Part shown: positions 24,703 to 36,316 of the stretch, one piece after another
Position numbering within the stretch: the stretch's first letter is position 1
Layout: the number at the start of each line of letters is the position of its first letter
Assembly: GCA_022453515.1 (NCBI GenBank)
Contig: JAJNNY010000002.1
Span: forward strand, 930,001 to 994,000
Origin: Astrocystis sublimbata
Taxonomy: Eukaryota; Ascomycota; Sordariomycetes; Xylariales; Xylariaceae
Length of the DNA stretch: 64,000 nt
Direction: 5' to 3'
Made by a program: the position numbers and the translations under genes
Notes under the pieces: model-generated
The model's database searches: none
Told to the model about the DNA's origin: nothing
Seen by the model: only the letters and a program-made list of their open reading frames with translations

Positions 24703-26029
24703 CTTGGGTGAGGTGGTGTTTGTTGTGTGTAATGCTTCAACGAGTTGATGTTTGAACCAGGAGAGTAGAGCAATGTGTTTCTTTTCTTCGCAAGTCGTCA
24801 GGAGATGTGGGAGATGTGGAAGATGTGGGAGTTAGGAGAAGGGTAGATTGGGATTTCAGAAGACGATGCACTTTTGAATAAGGTAGCTACTACTGGGAGG
24901 GTGTAGGTATAACTCGTGCCACGCGTGATGCTGCATGACGATCAAGCATGACGTCATACGCTCCCATTGCACGTGGACAGCATCAAACAACGCCGCAATT
25001 AGAGTCCAGGTTCAGTCTAGGTCCTGTCTAGGACTTCATACAAACAATACCGAATAGGAATGAATGTTCATGCTTGACCAGGTTTACGTAGCTTGAACCA
25101 TCCAAATCACTCTCATAACCCCCCTCTGAGTATTCCATTACATAGTACATTGAGGCACTTCCTTGTATCGAAACTACCGCTGTTCAGCACCACTATGTCC
25201 CCCAATCTTCCCTAGATTTATTTGCTGTTTAGGTGTGGATTAAGATTGCAGGTGCAATCGCGGCTAACGAGAGTGACTTCATGAGGTTGCATCGTTACTG
25301 CCCAATGGTTCGGGAAACATACTGTAGGCCAGGTCCAGAAACAGTGGCATTAACTAATCTCGGGACCTTGCGGGCTTGGACCCCTGCTAGGTGCTAGGCA
25401 GCTAAAACAGGCAAGGACCACCTGCCGTCAGCTTGCCGAGCTTGCGAATTGACAGGCGAGACAGGCACGGCTCGGCACGCTCGCCGTTGACGTATCTGGT
25501 CATCACGACAAACGAAGGCGATCCCCCATGTCAAGGCATAGCAAGTCTCGAAATCCCGCGCAGTCAGCCCTAGAGCAATTTCAATATCTGGCATAGCTAG
25601 AGTATTTAGCCAAGGCAACTAAGAACTCCGTCTAGTTATACTACGGTACTACCTAAGGAGGCTATCATTGAGGAATATAATTATTATTTTTCGATGTGGA
25701 CGTGATCACACAGGTGTCTGCTTTGTGATATGATACAAAATAATGAAGAGGGGCAACCAAGCGTAGACTATCACGTCTACTCAGGCTGCAGTCTGTCATT
25801 TATTTTTGATTATGAGTGGACTACCGAGATGATTGCTCAACTCTGACCACATACAAAGAAAAGCGAATCATATACAGAAGCAACGTGCTTATCGGTCTGG
25901 GCACTTTATCCGAACTTCGCAACCATCAGGCTGGGACTCAAATGAAACTCCACGCCTATTATAGACCTGAGTTCTCGCTCCTCCCTCTTCACAATATCCG
26001 GTGAATATATACACTTGGCAATTTCTTTG
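24703..26029. other. intergenic region, 1.3 kb, no gene supported
   Basis: This is the upstream region of the CsbD-like gene and the 3' flank of the next minus-strand gene. A GATGTGG-containing repeat (gagatgtgggagatgtgg near 24800) lies in the CsbD leader. Otherwise nothing distinct was seen. Confidence 0.5.
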
Positions 26030-27323
26030 TTACGCATCAGGATCGCTCGATTCGGCTTTCACCTCTGGTTGCAGATCCGGTCGAGCATTGATATAATTCA
26101 GAAGCACGTCGCGCGCCCAGCAGATGGTGACCAAGATTGCCAGGGCGTTCCACTGGTGTTGGTTCTTCTCTGCCATGTGCAGCTGGCAGGGTACGTGCAT
26201 AATAGCGTTCGGATCCGAGGCATCCATGGTGACGATGGTGATGATATGTTTGATAATGACGAAACCGAAGAGGACAGGAAGCTGCGCTGGTGCTGGGGCC
26301 TCGCCATCCGCGGCATGGGCTCTCCAATCCTCTGCCAGTTTACACATTTCGACTTGAATCTTGAATTCGTAATCTGGTTCATCCGTCATCGTCAAATCCC
26401 TCAACTCCATTACCCTCACGTTTGGGGGTAGTTGGTCGCCGTATTTGTCAATCCCGCCATCTTGCTTCGACCAGTCTAGGACCTGCTCCAGAGCACGCCT
26501 GAGCTGTTTGACTATTTCAGCCGATAGAGTCGCGATCAACTTCCGTTTATCGGCCTCGTCTTTGTCTTTGTCGTTTTTGGCCGTAGCCTCGTCGTTGCGT
26601 ATATCCTGGATGCGGCCATGCACTTCGATCAACTTGCGAAGAGAGAGCGCACCTTTCAATCATTAGTATGAAAACATTTTATGCAGAACTACAGAACTAC
26701 AGACCACACTCACCTCTGTACTCCAACTTATTTGTGCGCGCATATATCCGAGGCCGAATACTCGTTGCTTTCTGCTTGTCGTAGAAAAGGCTATCGGGAA
26801 GGGGAATGCCTCGAAAGTGCATCTTCCAGGTCGAGGGCATCAGCGAGAACTCATTGCGCGCATTCAGCACCATGTTGATGTATATCTGTTCCAAGCGCCA
26901 TGCCTTGTCTTCGTTTGTTTCTACATCCGTCTCGTCGGCACTATCTTCGCCATGAACGTGCTCGTGATTGCTTGGTTGACTTGGCGTGCTGTCGTAAGAA
27001 TAGCGAACATGCGCCATCATTGCCTTGGCTTCTTCAAGAGCCGGTTCATCGCCGCTGGTTTCGTTTGCGCTATCTTCGCTGTGATCTTCTTCCTCCAACT
27101 TGACTGGCCCGGAGACCTCATCGCTATCTTCTCCATCCCCAATATCCTTCACGAACGCCTGGTACTTGCGAGGGTTGGATGCAATGCTGGTATGGCCCGG
27201 TTTGGAGACGCGGCCATGCAGGACTCGGTTGTTTCCAGGGTTCGGACTCGAGGAACCGCTTGAAGATACCGAGGAACGGAACCTGCCAGAAATGGGCGAA
27301 AACCAGCGACTGAAAGCTGACAT
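26030..27323 (-). CDS. conserved fungal protein of unknown function
   Basis: Two exons (26714-27323 and 26030-26652, intron with donor gtgagt, branch actaatg, acceptor gaaag) give 410 residues. I do not recognise a named domain, but the second half looks like a family seen in other ascomycetes. The N-terminal 130 residues are basic and Ser-rich (MSAFSRWFSPISGRFRSS), then strongly acidic with Glu/Asp/Ser runs (SDEVSGPVKLEEEDHSED). The C-terminal half is ordered: MPSTWKMHFRGIPLPDSLFY, SIRPRIYARTNKLEYRG across the splice, WSKQDGGIDKYGDQLPPNV, LFGFVIIKHIITIVTMDA and HQWNALAILVTICWARDVL. The last two could be buried helices or membrane-associated. The ATG at 27323 is the first in frame. No function is claimed. 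Confidence 0.8.
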
Positions 27324-29164
27324 GTTGACGGCTACAGTCTTCGTTCTCTTCAATCAAAATGCCTTTCTGTGTTTGAGGATGCAGCTAGAAACGCGCGTTT
27401 GGCGAGTAAATCCGAAGGTGAGGTGAATGCATGTAGTTGTTTGCCGCTCAGATATCTATGGGACAGGGTGGCTCGGGAGGGGCTTCGAGTTTGGGGTGTG
27501 TGCGGTACAAGCAATACCTTATGGTCTCGACTACAGTAGGATGAAAGCGGGCGACCGAGTTTTCATAGCTTCCCTTGTGTGCCTCAACTTCAGCATTGTA
27601 TGAAGTCGGATTTGGCATAACCCGTCAAGGAGGAAACAAAGGCCGTGAATAATACCCTTGATATTGATTGTAAAGATCTACCAAGATTAACACAATCAAA
27701 GAAGGAAAGAGCGCCCCGAGTGCAGAGGTGACAGTTACACGGCTGAATAGACCCTGTTGATGCAAGTTCGACGTAGTGGAAGCATGTTAATCGCCGTGCC
27801 GTAGTCCCCCAGATTGCAGGAGGTATCACGTACTGACTTAGAGCCGAAGGTCACTCTTGAGCTATCACATCGCAAATGTCACATCATCAGTAACTAGGGT
27901 ACCTATGGAAGCTAGAACCCTCTTGTGTAAGTTTGATACCTACTAGACAATTACTCCCATTGTTATCATAAATCATTAAGAAACTCGTAGTAATTGATGC
28001 TACCTAGGTACTTCTTTATTTGCTGCCTGAGATTGGCACAATCAGTGTCAGCCACTGTTTGAGAACTCACTATGCCCACACGTACCAGGAGAATTGGATT
28101 TCTCAGACCGTACCTTAATATCTTTAAGTTGGAAGGCACTCCAATAAGCCCCTTCCTGCCCCAAAGCAAGAATTGCGGCAGCTGGTGGAAGTTACCGCTG
28201 ATATTCAATAGTTACATTTGCGGCTAGGGCCATAAGGTGCGATAGGTGCCCAACTATGGCTCAACAAAGTGTCTTGTTGCCTAGGTACATTTGTAGCTTG
28301 CCAGTTTAATCGATTATCAAGCCTAGGTACACAGCATTCAATATCAGACACAGCCATACAGGCTGAGATTATATTATAAATATGAGCTTTATGATGTCAC
28401 TTCTTGGCAACATGCTAGCTCGACTTAGAGAGGTCCCAGAGAGGTTAGTTTCGTTTGAACCTTAGCCGGATCATTCCATATCCACTGGATAAATCAGCCA
28501 ATGAGGAAGTCATATCCCGCGAGTCGCGTGTAAGAATCTGATCAGCCATGGAGCTCGTTGGGAAAGGGAGGTAGGCGATAGAATAACCCTGGCGCTGGCC
28601 GTGCCGTCGAGCTTTGCGATTTTCAACAACCTACCTACTTTACCTACCCATGACATGATTCTTGTTGTATCGCTACATATCTAGTACACACACACACAAC
28701 AACAACAACAACGCGCCCCGGCCAAACCTACATGTAGATAGATACGGGCACCGGCGGGTAGCAACATCGCCTTCTTCATTGCCGAGCACACTCGCACACG
28801 GTGCACCGATGAGACACAGCCCAGCCTTGTTTTTCACCACTTGACTAACCTCCCTCCTACCCGTTGTAATATATCTTCTCCCGCTGCTCCCAAGATACAG
28901 TCGCAGCTGAAACACTACTCCTTAATCCGGACTCTCCCACATTTGCAGTATCTCAGCATTCTTATATCCTGGTCGTCACCAGACCGACGGCCCTGTTTCT
29001 CCCTTAAAGAAGCAAATTACTTGCGAATACGAACCACGGCACGCGCGAGTCGCAGCCGAGGTTACCACTGTCGCAATTGATCGCGCTCATCCATCCTCCA
29101 TCATCACCACCATCGCGACAGTGCGCGCGCCTGCTCGCACGAGCGATCGCAGCCGACCCCCAAC
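27324..29164. other. divergent intergenic region, 1.8 kb, no gene supported
   Basis: This lies between the unknown acidic-protein gene (-) and the SAP/RRM gene (+). It contains CTACCTAGGTAC words at about 28005, 28280 and 28322, a CCTACCTACTTTACCTACCC run near 28630, and a CA/AAC microsatellite at 28685-28712. The last 250 bases before 29165 are pyrimidine-rich, as in a fungal promoter. Confidence 0.5.
28685..28712 (+). repeat. compound CA / CAA microsatellite
   Basis: About five AC units run directly into about five AAC units, 450 bases upstream of the SAP/RRM gene. Confidence 0.75.
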
Positions 29165-31156
29165 ATGGCCGACTATAGTAAGATGAAGGTTGTTGAGCTG
29201 AAGGCTGAGCTGAAGCGTCTGGGCCTACCACAGAATGGGCTCAAAGCCGAGCTTGTCTCTCGCTTAGAAGAAGCTGCAGCCGATGAAGGCAGCCCTGCCG
29301 ACGGGGACGTGGCGCCGCCTGCTGAAGCGACCGCATCCACAGAACCCGACGAGGCGCAACCGTCGGCCGTCGCTGAGCCCGCCGACGACGACGACTCACC
29401 AGAACCTCTCGCTGCCGAAACCACACAAGAGCTGCCGGCCGAATCCGCTACTGATCTTGACACCGCTCAGCCTGGCTCGAGCAACGACGACGAGCAACAG
29501 CAAGTCCCAGCGCACACCACGGCCTCAGAAGCAGTGTCGCCCTCCACAGCCGACGTTGCTCAGGATGTACCGAAACGGAAGCGAAGGTCGACAACTCCTC
29601 CACCAGACTCCGACGAAATTGCGCGTAAACGAATGAAACAAGACGACGCTGATGTGACTCAGTCTGCCATACCAGACGCAGCCTCCGACGAGAGCGCAGT
29701 ACCCGCGCCAGTCCACCAAGACACTAATGAGGTGGCAATGTCAGATGTTGATACAGGGGCCACGCATCAAAACGAGCCCACAGACACAATAACGGCACCG
29801 GTCGTGGGAGAGGACGTGGTCAGCGAAGCGGTGGCTAATGGCGCCGAGGAGGATAACACTCTAGGTGCGACGGCAAATCTCATTGACAACCATCCAGAAG
29901 GCGGCCAAGACAGTTTGATGCTTGATGCTAGAGAGGCTACCCCCCCAAGTGAAGCACACCCAGCACTTGGTGACAGCACGGGCCAGGCACCCCGTGACCG
30001 TGACACAGAACAATCTCTTTCACCCGAGAGGGATGTCGAACCGTCCATACACCCCGCGACCTGTGCGCTCTACATCAAGAATTTCATGCGCCCACTACGA
30101 CCCCAAGCTGTTAAAGAACATCTTCTGGAGCTTGCAACACCTGCCAACGCTCCCCTCGACAGCAGCACCATCACTAGCTTCTACCTAGACAACATCCGCA
30201 CCCACGCCTTTGCTGTTTTCACATCCGTTTCCGCAGCTTCTCGTGTGCGCACCGCATTGCACCAACGCATCTGGCCCGACGAAACAAATCGCAAAGCGCT
30301 GTGGATAGACTTCATACCCGACGAGGTCGTCGAAGACTGGATCGAGCTAGAGCAGCAGGCCAGGAACGCAGGCAACATGCCTCGCTACGAGGTCGTCTAC
30401 GAACATGAACACGACGGCACTGTGCTCGCCAAGCTAGAGGAGGCGGATGCCAACCAAGCCGCCGCCGCCGCCGCCAGACGCGCGCCCGCATCTCCCGTCG
30501 CCAAACCTGAGCGCAGAAACTCCATCCCCACCGGCCCCTCGCGCCCGTCCGGCATCGAGAACGCGCCCACCGGTCCCCGCAATCCTTACGCCCACAACAA
30601 CGGACCTGCCAACATGTACCCCGGCCGCCCCGAGAGGATAGACCCGGGCTTCGTGAAGACCGAAGCCGGACCGCCCGTGCTCTACCGACCTGTGACCTCG
30701 GAGCTTGCCCAGCGTCGCCTCGACATCCTGGCCAATGCCAAGGACCCGCGCTACAGCTACGACGAGCCTGACAAGGCCTACCACCGCTACTACTTCGAGC
30801 GCGACGACCATCTGGTCAATCGCGGCCCCGAGATATTCCTCGGCATCCGCCCTCCGCATCGCGAGAAGGAGCGCCAGATGGGACGCGCCGGCGGCGGACC
30901 CCCCCCTGATCCTCGCGATCGTTTCCGTGATCGTCGTGGCCCGCTCGGACCTCCTGGTGGCAGCAACGGGCGACGTCGTCGCAGAGGCCCGCGTCCCCAC
31001 GGTGTGCCAAGGGGCGGAGACAGATTCCGACCTGGCGGTGGCCCGTCCTTCGATGATCGAGCCCCGATGGACGATCGGTTCCCGCCCCGCCGCGAGGGCT
31101 ACGGAGGTGGAGGCGGTGGCGGTGGCGGTGGCGGTCGTCGCAACGACAGATATTAA
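29165..31156 (+). CDS. SAP-domain and RRM protein, Acinus-like
   Basis: A single-exon gene of 663 residues. The N-terminus is a textbook SAP DNA/RNA-binding motif (MKVVELKAELKRLGLPQNG, residues 7-41). A long acidic, Ala/Glu/Asp-rich low-complexity region follows with one basic nuclear-signal-like cluster (VPKRKRRSTTPPP). Residues about 298-385 form an RRM (CALYIKNFMRPLRPQAVKEH, HAFAVFTSVSAASRVR, LWIDFIPDEVVEDWIELEQQA) of the Acinus type. The end is an RGG/Gly-rich tail (RGPLGPPGGSNGRRRRRGPR, then GGGGGGGGGGGRRNDRY). Acinus proteins join the ASAP/PSAP complexes linking splicing and the exon junction complex. The assignment rests on the SAP-acidic-RRM order; I saw no clear RSB motif, so complex membership is inferred. 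Confidence 0.85.
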   Translation: MADYSKMKVVELKAELKRLGLPQNGLKAELVSRLEEAAADEGSPADGDVAPPAEATASTEPDEAQPSAVAEPADDDDSPEPLAAETTQELPAESATDLDTAQPGSSNDDEQQQVPAHTTASEAVSPSTADVAQDVPKRKRRSTTPPPDSDEIARKRMKQDDADVTQSAIPDAASDESAVPAPVHQDTNEVAMSDVDTGATHQNEPTDTITAPVVGEDVVSEAVANGAEEDNTLGATANLIDNHPEGGQDSLMLDAREATPPSEAHPALGDSTGQAPRDRDTEQSLSPERDVEPSIHPATCALYIKNFMRPLRPQAVKEHLLELATPANAPLDSSTITSFYLDNIRTHAFAVFTSVSAASRVRTALHQRIWPDETNRKALWIDFIPDEVVEDWIELEQQARNAGNMPRYEVVYEHEHDGTVLAKLEEADANQAAAAAARRAPASPVAKPERRNSIPTGPSRPSGIENAPTGPRNPYAHNNGPANMYPGRPERIDPGFVKTEAGPPVLYRPVTSELAQRRLDILANAKDPRYSYDEPDKAYHRYYFERDDHLVNRGPEIFLGIRPPHREKERQMGRAGGGPPPDPRDRFRDRRGPLGPPGGSNGRRRRRGPRPHGVPRGGDRFRPGGGPSFDDRAPMDDRFPPRREGYGGGGGGGGGGGRRNDRY

Positions 31157-32011
31157 AGTTGGCTGTCTCGTCGGTCGTGAAGCTAGCCAGCTCGGCTGCA
31201 TGTGATATGTCTCGGGGATGATGAGAATCTGGCTTTGGCATATCGACAGACAGATCTAGTCAGCCAGGTCCAGGTACCCAGCCACTTTCACGATATCTAC
31301 CTACCTATCATGAGAAACCCTGTACGATATGTGCCTCACACAGAAAGAAAGATCACATTTGCAAAAAAGACCTAATCTAGGTAGCCAGCCGCAAAGGCGT
31401 AGAGTGAGTTGAGTCGAATTGAGCTGGGTTGCTCACCAGCCAGTTCAGAGGAGGCGTGCCTACGGAGATATCACTGCATTCATTCCTTTGCCATTGCCGT
31501 CGGAGAAAAAGAGTTGAATGAGTCTTGGGCCGAGAACAGTGGAAATGGGATGGGAAGAGAAACGAGTGAGAACCTTAATCAGGTATCCTGTCCTGTCCCG
31601 CCCCGGACGACTGGCAGGGCAAGAAAGGTAGCAAGGAGCCTAGGAGCCTACCTGTAATCTGGAACGCTTTAGCACCTACCCTAGGTACATAGAACAGCTT
31701 CAATACCTCCCCTCCCGTCAGTGAGTAAATCACGAAATTCTCCACGTACTGCTGCTGCTGTACATGTACTGGGGTATTGGGGGTCATAGGGAACGGTATT
31801 ATGCTATAGAGAAAACATGCAAAAATGGTTGAATTGAATAAATTTCTGAAATTATCTCAAATTTGACAATTTGTACTTGCTTTGAAGATTGTCCGCCAGA
31901 TATAGCAGCTCGAATAAAAATCCCAACGCCCTGAAACCATCTCATAGCTTGCCCTCAACACATGTACCGTAATTCCAACGCGCCTAATCTCCGCATGTTG
32001 TATAAAGTTGC
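31157..32011. other. convergent intergenic region, 0.86 kb
   Basis: This is the 3' flank of the SAP/RRM gene (+) and of the CPA1 gene (-). ACCTACCTATC and CTAGGTAG words occur at about 31300, 31378 and 31683. No gene is visible. Confidence 0.55.
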
Positions 32012-33576
32012 CTAGGCGGAAGCAGCCAGAGTCTCGGGCCGAACACCAACACGCTCCTTGCTCAAGATGTCAAGCATGAACTGCGAGGGGCGGTTGTCCT
32101 TGTACACGGCCTGGCAAGCCTTGAAGGCCCGGACATCCTCGATGTACTCGTCAAACAAGTAAGCGCTGTCCATCGGGCCACCACGAGCTTCGGGGTGGAA
32201 CTGAGTTGAGAATATGGGACGAGAGTTGTGGCGCATGCCCTCATTGCTGCCGTCGTTGAGGTTGACGAAAAACTCCTTCCAGTCACTGTTCAGAGTGCCC
32301 GAGTCTACAGCATATCCATGATTCTGACTCGTGATGTGGCATTGGCCAGTGGTCAGGTCGAGCGACGGCACATTGTGCCCTCGATTCCCGTATTTACTGC
32401 ATCCAAGTATATTAGCAAGCTTTCGCAACTTTGCCACGTCGGATTTGGGTTGGGTTTTGGAGGGGGGGGATTGGATGAATCAGGTTTCACGATGCTAACT
32501 TACAGTTTGATGGTACGGGCCCCGGCTGCCAAGGCCAGCAGCTGGTGGCCTAGGCAAATGCCGAAGATGGGAACCTGGGAGGTCTCCATCAGCACCTGCA
32601 GGTTGTGCACAGTCGACTGGCAATGAGTCGGGTCGCCAGGGCCGTTCGAGATGAAGACGCCGTCGTAGTTTTCGGCGATCTTCTGGATCTTGAAATCGTA
32701 GGGGAAAACAGTCACGCTAGCTCCTCGGGTGACGAGACTTCGGAGAATGTTCTCCTTGACACCGCAATCGATCAACGCGATGTGATACTTCGAGTTCGGC
32801 GCCTCCACGTGGAAAGGAGCCTTAGTACTAACTCGCTTGACCAGGTTGATCTGACCGGGGTCCACGAAGCTCTCGTCCTCGTCAGCATCGTACTGGTCTC
32901 CGGTGGAGATTCTCGCCAGAGAAGAACCCTGCTTTCGGAGATGGGTGACAATGGCACGGGTATCAACTCCAGAGATGGCAGGGACACCCTCTCGGGCACA
33001 CCATTCTCCTAGGCTCTCCACGGCAGTCCAGTGGCTGTACTTCTCAGCAACATCGGCGACCACAATGCCGGCACACTGAATGTGGGGTGACTCGAAGTGT
33101 CGCAGTAAGTTGAACTCATCTCGCTCGGGGGCAGGCACGCCGTAGTTTCCAATCAGCGGCTGAGTGAAAACCAGGATCTGGCCACGGTAGGACGGGTCGG
33201 TCATCGACTCCGGGTAGCCAACCAGGGAAGTTGTGAAGACGGCCTCGCCCGAGATGTTGGACTGGGCACCGAAGGCAGTTCCGTGGAACACTGGACCGCC
33301 CTATGACAGATTAGTCGCAAGTCGACGACGGGGTCATCAGGCGCCACAAACCCGCAGAGTCAGGGTAGCCTCGTTGCCGGAAGCCTGTTCTGTAGGGCGA
33401 GCAAACTTGGAGGGCATCTGACGGCCCTTGCTACCCTTGGGCTTCGGCGCTTGCGCCAGGGTGGTAGTGACGGAGAAGAACCGGGCCCTGGGCTGGAAAG
33501 CAGCAGCCGCCGCCCGAGTAGCTACGGGCGTAATAGCGACAGGCTTCGCAGCCTTGGAAGCTATGCGGGAGAACAT
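32012..33576 (-). CDS. CPA1: carbamoyl-phosphate synthase, arginine-specific small subunit
   Basis: This is the glutaminase subunit of the arginine-pathway carbamoyl-phosphate synthase (arg-2 in Neurospora). It hydrolyses glutamine and channels ammonia to the large subunit, in mitochondria. Exons 33352-33576, 32504-33300 and 32012-32396 give 468 residues. The N-terminus is a mitochondrial presequence, rich in Arg/Ala without acids ([20 protein letters not shown]). The CPSase small-chain domain follows ([38 protein letters not shown]), then the class I glutamine amidotransferase domain with the nucleophile Cys in [17 protein letters not shown] (near residue 324) and the His-Glu pair in [15 protein letters not shown] (near 407). 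The preceding spliced uORF encodes the arginine attenuator peptide, so translation should be repressed by arginine. Confidence 0.97.
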
Positions 33577-33637
33577 AATATTGCAATTTGTTTAGTTGGA
33601 TTTTGTAAGGGGGCAGTTCTTATTAATCAATGAACCC

Positions 33638-33967
33638 CTAAGCGGACAGAGACCGCCACAAGTGGTCTATGGCATGTTGTTAGTTTTTGATAGCGAGTCA
33701 GGTCCTGTGTGTAACGCACCAGAGATATAATCCTGTAGGAAACATGTTAGCTAGTGTCAAGTATCGGATGCGACATCAGGCGGGCAGAGATGATTGATCG
33801 CATGGCACATGAGAAAGGTGCTGCATGCATTGGGGACGGCATTGGTTGAGGTACCCTGTCGGCGAGGCGGAGGAGAGATGGGGATGTGAGGTCATCTGCA
33901 GTCCCAACACACAGGCCCTGTGCAGAGTACGTACCTGTGATGTGAAGACTGACGGGCGCCCGTTCAT
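33638..33967 (-). CDS. arginine attenuator peptide uORF
   Basis: This is a 24-codon upstream open reading frame in the CPA1 leader, ending 61 bases before the main ATG. It becomes visible only after removing two introns: exons 33935-33967, 33720-33732 and 33638-33666. Exon 1 encodes MNGRPSVFTSQ, the 13-nt exon 2 encodes DYIS, and exon 3 encodes HLWRSLSA and a TAG. The residues match the arginine attenuator peptide known from Neurospora arg-2 and yeast CPA1, including the Asp at position 12 whose change abolishes regulation in Neurospora. In that system arginine makes the nascent peptide stall the ribosome at the uORF stop codon and blocks initiation at the main start. Both introns are GT-AG with good consensus (gtacgt/ctacag and gtgcgt/catag). 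Confidence 0.93.
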
Positions 33968-35279
33968 AAGGGCAGATGTATCCGAAAACAGTCAGGACTG
34001 GTCGGTGAACATGTGAAGGTGGTATAGGTGTAGATAAGAAGGTCGGCGAGGACGCTGCGCAGATGTGTTCTGGCTGGAGTGAAAATTGTGATTGGGTTGT
34101 CGGAGGAAGGAGGACAAAATGTCGGTCGGGGGGTCTCTGCAGCGTTTTGAAGGGTTCGGCGGAAAATGTGTCGATGGTGGGGTCGAGTCACCGCGCGCAT
34201 TTGGCCTGGGCAGAACTAGCAAGGTGCCATCAGCACAAGCTCTCCCGCTAGCTCGCGCCAGGCCAATTGGGAGCCGCTTATTGATCCCTACCGTGCGCTT
34301 CTCACTTGCTACCACCTAATCCGCTAATCTCGCAGCGTCTCCCCACTGCGTCCACGGCTATCTGCAGCGAGCCTTTCTAGGACTGGCTTGTCCTGGTGTC
34401 CGAAAGCGGCGAGAGAATACTTGACCTTATCAGATATTAGAGTTTACCACCACAAAGTCTGTGACTACACGATATTACACCGCACCAACTTGCCAACATT
34501 GGCGAGGGCCGGCCTCTGCGTTGATACAAGTGCAAGTGCATTGTCACTCAGAGCATCTCGAATCTGGGAATTAGCAACTCGACATACGCCATCTTCTTGT
34601 GTTATGTAACCTCGGACTTCTTGTGGTGTTTTCTGTATCCGGGTAACAATGAGCGGTACGAGGAACATTGTCCGTAAACCCCCTTGGTGTCAAAGGCCTG
34701 TACAACGTAGGTCGCAAATAGATTTAAGGTTAACCTTAGTTAAGTACCTCGACGCTAGGTGCTGAATGGCCACGGCGTAGAGGCAAGATAAAACCCTCTT
34801 GAGGTTGTTATCAAGGTTTGCATGGCCTGCCCCATGAATACGTCAAAAATCCAATTCAAGTTTTCATGTGAGAGCAGTGGCATCCAATAGTTAGTGACAC
34901 GGTCTCATGGCGACGACCTGTTGTGGATTCGTGCTGATATGCGTGTGAGAAAGACTTACAAGCATTGTTCACCGTATAACAAGTCATCTAAGTACGAGTA
35001 GTAGGTTAGTAGGCGAGAAGGATATGTCAGATATCACATGCTTCATGCCATGGTGTGACATGCCAGCTGTCAAACACAGATGCCGACACAGAAACCAGAT
35101 GAAACAGTGCGTCTGTCCGTGTCTTCCTTCGTGTACGGGTTACTACCATGGCCAATTCATGGCTTTATGATGGAACATATCTACCTAGGTAGGTGTAGAT
35201 TTCATAGATGTGGTATATGAGTGCTCTCCTGCACTATGCTAGGCTTTCTTAATTTCTGTCTTCAGGTCGCGTTGGTATT
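33968..35279. promoter_or_regulatory. CPA1 promoter and ETF-beta 3' flank, 1.3 kb
   Basis: This lies upstream of the attenuator uORF and downstream of the ETF-beta gene, both on the minus strand. The part next to 33967 contains a candidate CPC1/GCN4 site (next entry). A TACCTAGGTAGGT word lies near 35182. No gene is visible. Confidence 0.5.
34185..34190 (-). promoter_or_regulatory. candidate CPC1/Gcn4 binding site
   Basis: The sequence TGACTC on the minus strand lies about 220 bases upstream of the attenuator-peptide ATG. CPC1/Gcn4 binds TGA(C/G)TCA and drives arginine genes under amino-acid starvation. A six-base match is weak alone; the context of an arginine biosynthesis gene makes it plausible. 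Confidence 0.4.
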
Positions 35280-36316
35280 TTATAAGGCTCCGAGCTCTTT
35301 CAATTTCGAGATCATGCCGTCAACATCCTCGACCTTACCGCCACCTTCTCTCGGAGCAGGTTCTACATGCATGTCAGTATACGATAGTTAACTCGAAAGT
35401 GAGAACACATGGGGGGCCAGAGGACTACTTGTCCTGGCCTGTCATGCCAGCACACCACTGAATAGTGCTTGGCCTGAGTGAACGATTGTAACATACCCGT
35501 GACCTTGACAACCTTCAGCCTCCTCTCATTGGCTACACCTAGATCTGACAGGCTCATCTTGACCAGCGGCTTCTTCTTCGCCTTCATGATATTGGGCAGG
35601 CTCGCGTACCGCGGCTCGTTCAGTCTCAGATCTGTCGTGATGACCATCGGCAGCTTCGCGCGCACCGTCTCGACGCCACCGTCGACCTCCTTGGTCACCT
35701 CGACGCTATCGCCCTTGAACTCGACGGCGCTCGCCTGCGTAGCCTGCGCCCAGCCGAGCAGGCCGGCGAGCATCTGGCCCGTCTGCGCGGCGTCGTCGTC
35801 GATGCTCTGCTTGCCGAGGATGACGAGGTTGCTCTCCTCCTTCTGCACCACGGCGCGCAGCATCTTGGCCACGGTCAGGGGTTCGAGGGATCCGTCGTCG
35901 CCGTCGTCGGTCTGCACGTGGATGGCACGGTCCGCGCCCATGGCCATGGCCGTGCGCAGCGTGTCGACCGACTTGGCCGGGCCCGCGGATATGGCGCAGA
36001 TGTCGTCGACGCCGCCCGGGGCCCGCTTCTTCTCCCGGATGCGCACGGCTTCCTCGATGCTGAGCTCGTCGAAGGGGTTCATCGAGTGTTTCACGCCGGC
36101 CGTCTCGACACCCGCCTGGGCTTTGTTCACGCGCGGTTTGACCTAGTGATATGTCGCGAGAGTCCATCAGCTTTTATCCCTGGCTTGATTGTATGCGTGT
36201 GGATTGCGTGTCGGAGCTGGGGTTGCCCCGCCGATGGAGGCGGGATGGACAATAAGACAGCTTACAGCATAGTCAATGACGCGCTTGACGGGCACGAGAA
36301 TCCGCAATGCAGACAT
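35280..36316 (-). CDS. electron transfer flavoprotein beta subunit
   Basis: The beta subunit of the mitochondrial matrix ETF heterodimer, which takes electrons from acyl-CoA and related dehydrogenases and passes them to ETF:ubiquinone oxidoreductase. Exons 36266-36316, 35497-36142 and 35280-35362 give 259 residues. Family blocks are MSALRILVPVKRVIDYAVKP at the start, VKHSMNPFDELSIEEAVRI, the AMP-binding region AMAMGADRAIHVQTDD with LVILGKQSIDDDAAQTGQML, the recognition-loop region DLRLNEPRYASLPNIMKAKK, and a C-terminal helix ending SKLKELGAL. Both introns are GT-AG. The N-terminus has no cleavable presequence, which is normal for this subunit. Confidence 0.96.

Noticed and set aside
33776..33967. 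A 63-codon uORF as the functional leader peptide of CPA1
   Set aside because: After residue 11 it diverges from the attenuator peptide. Two normal introns restore the full conserved 24-residue peptide.
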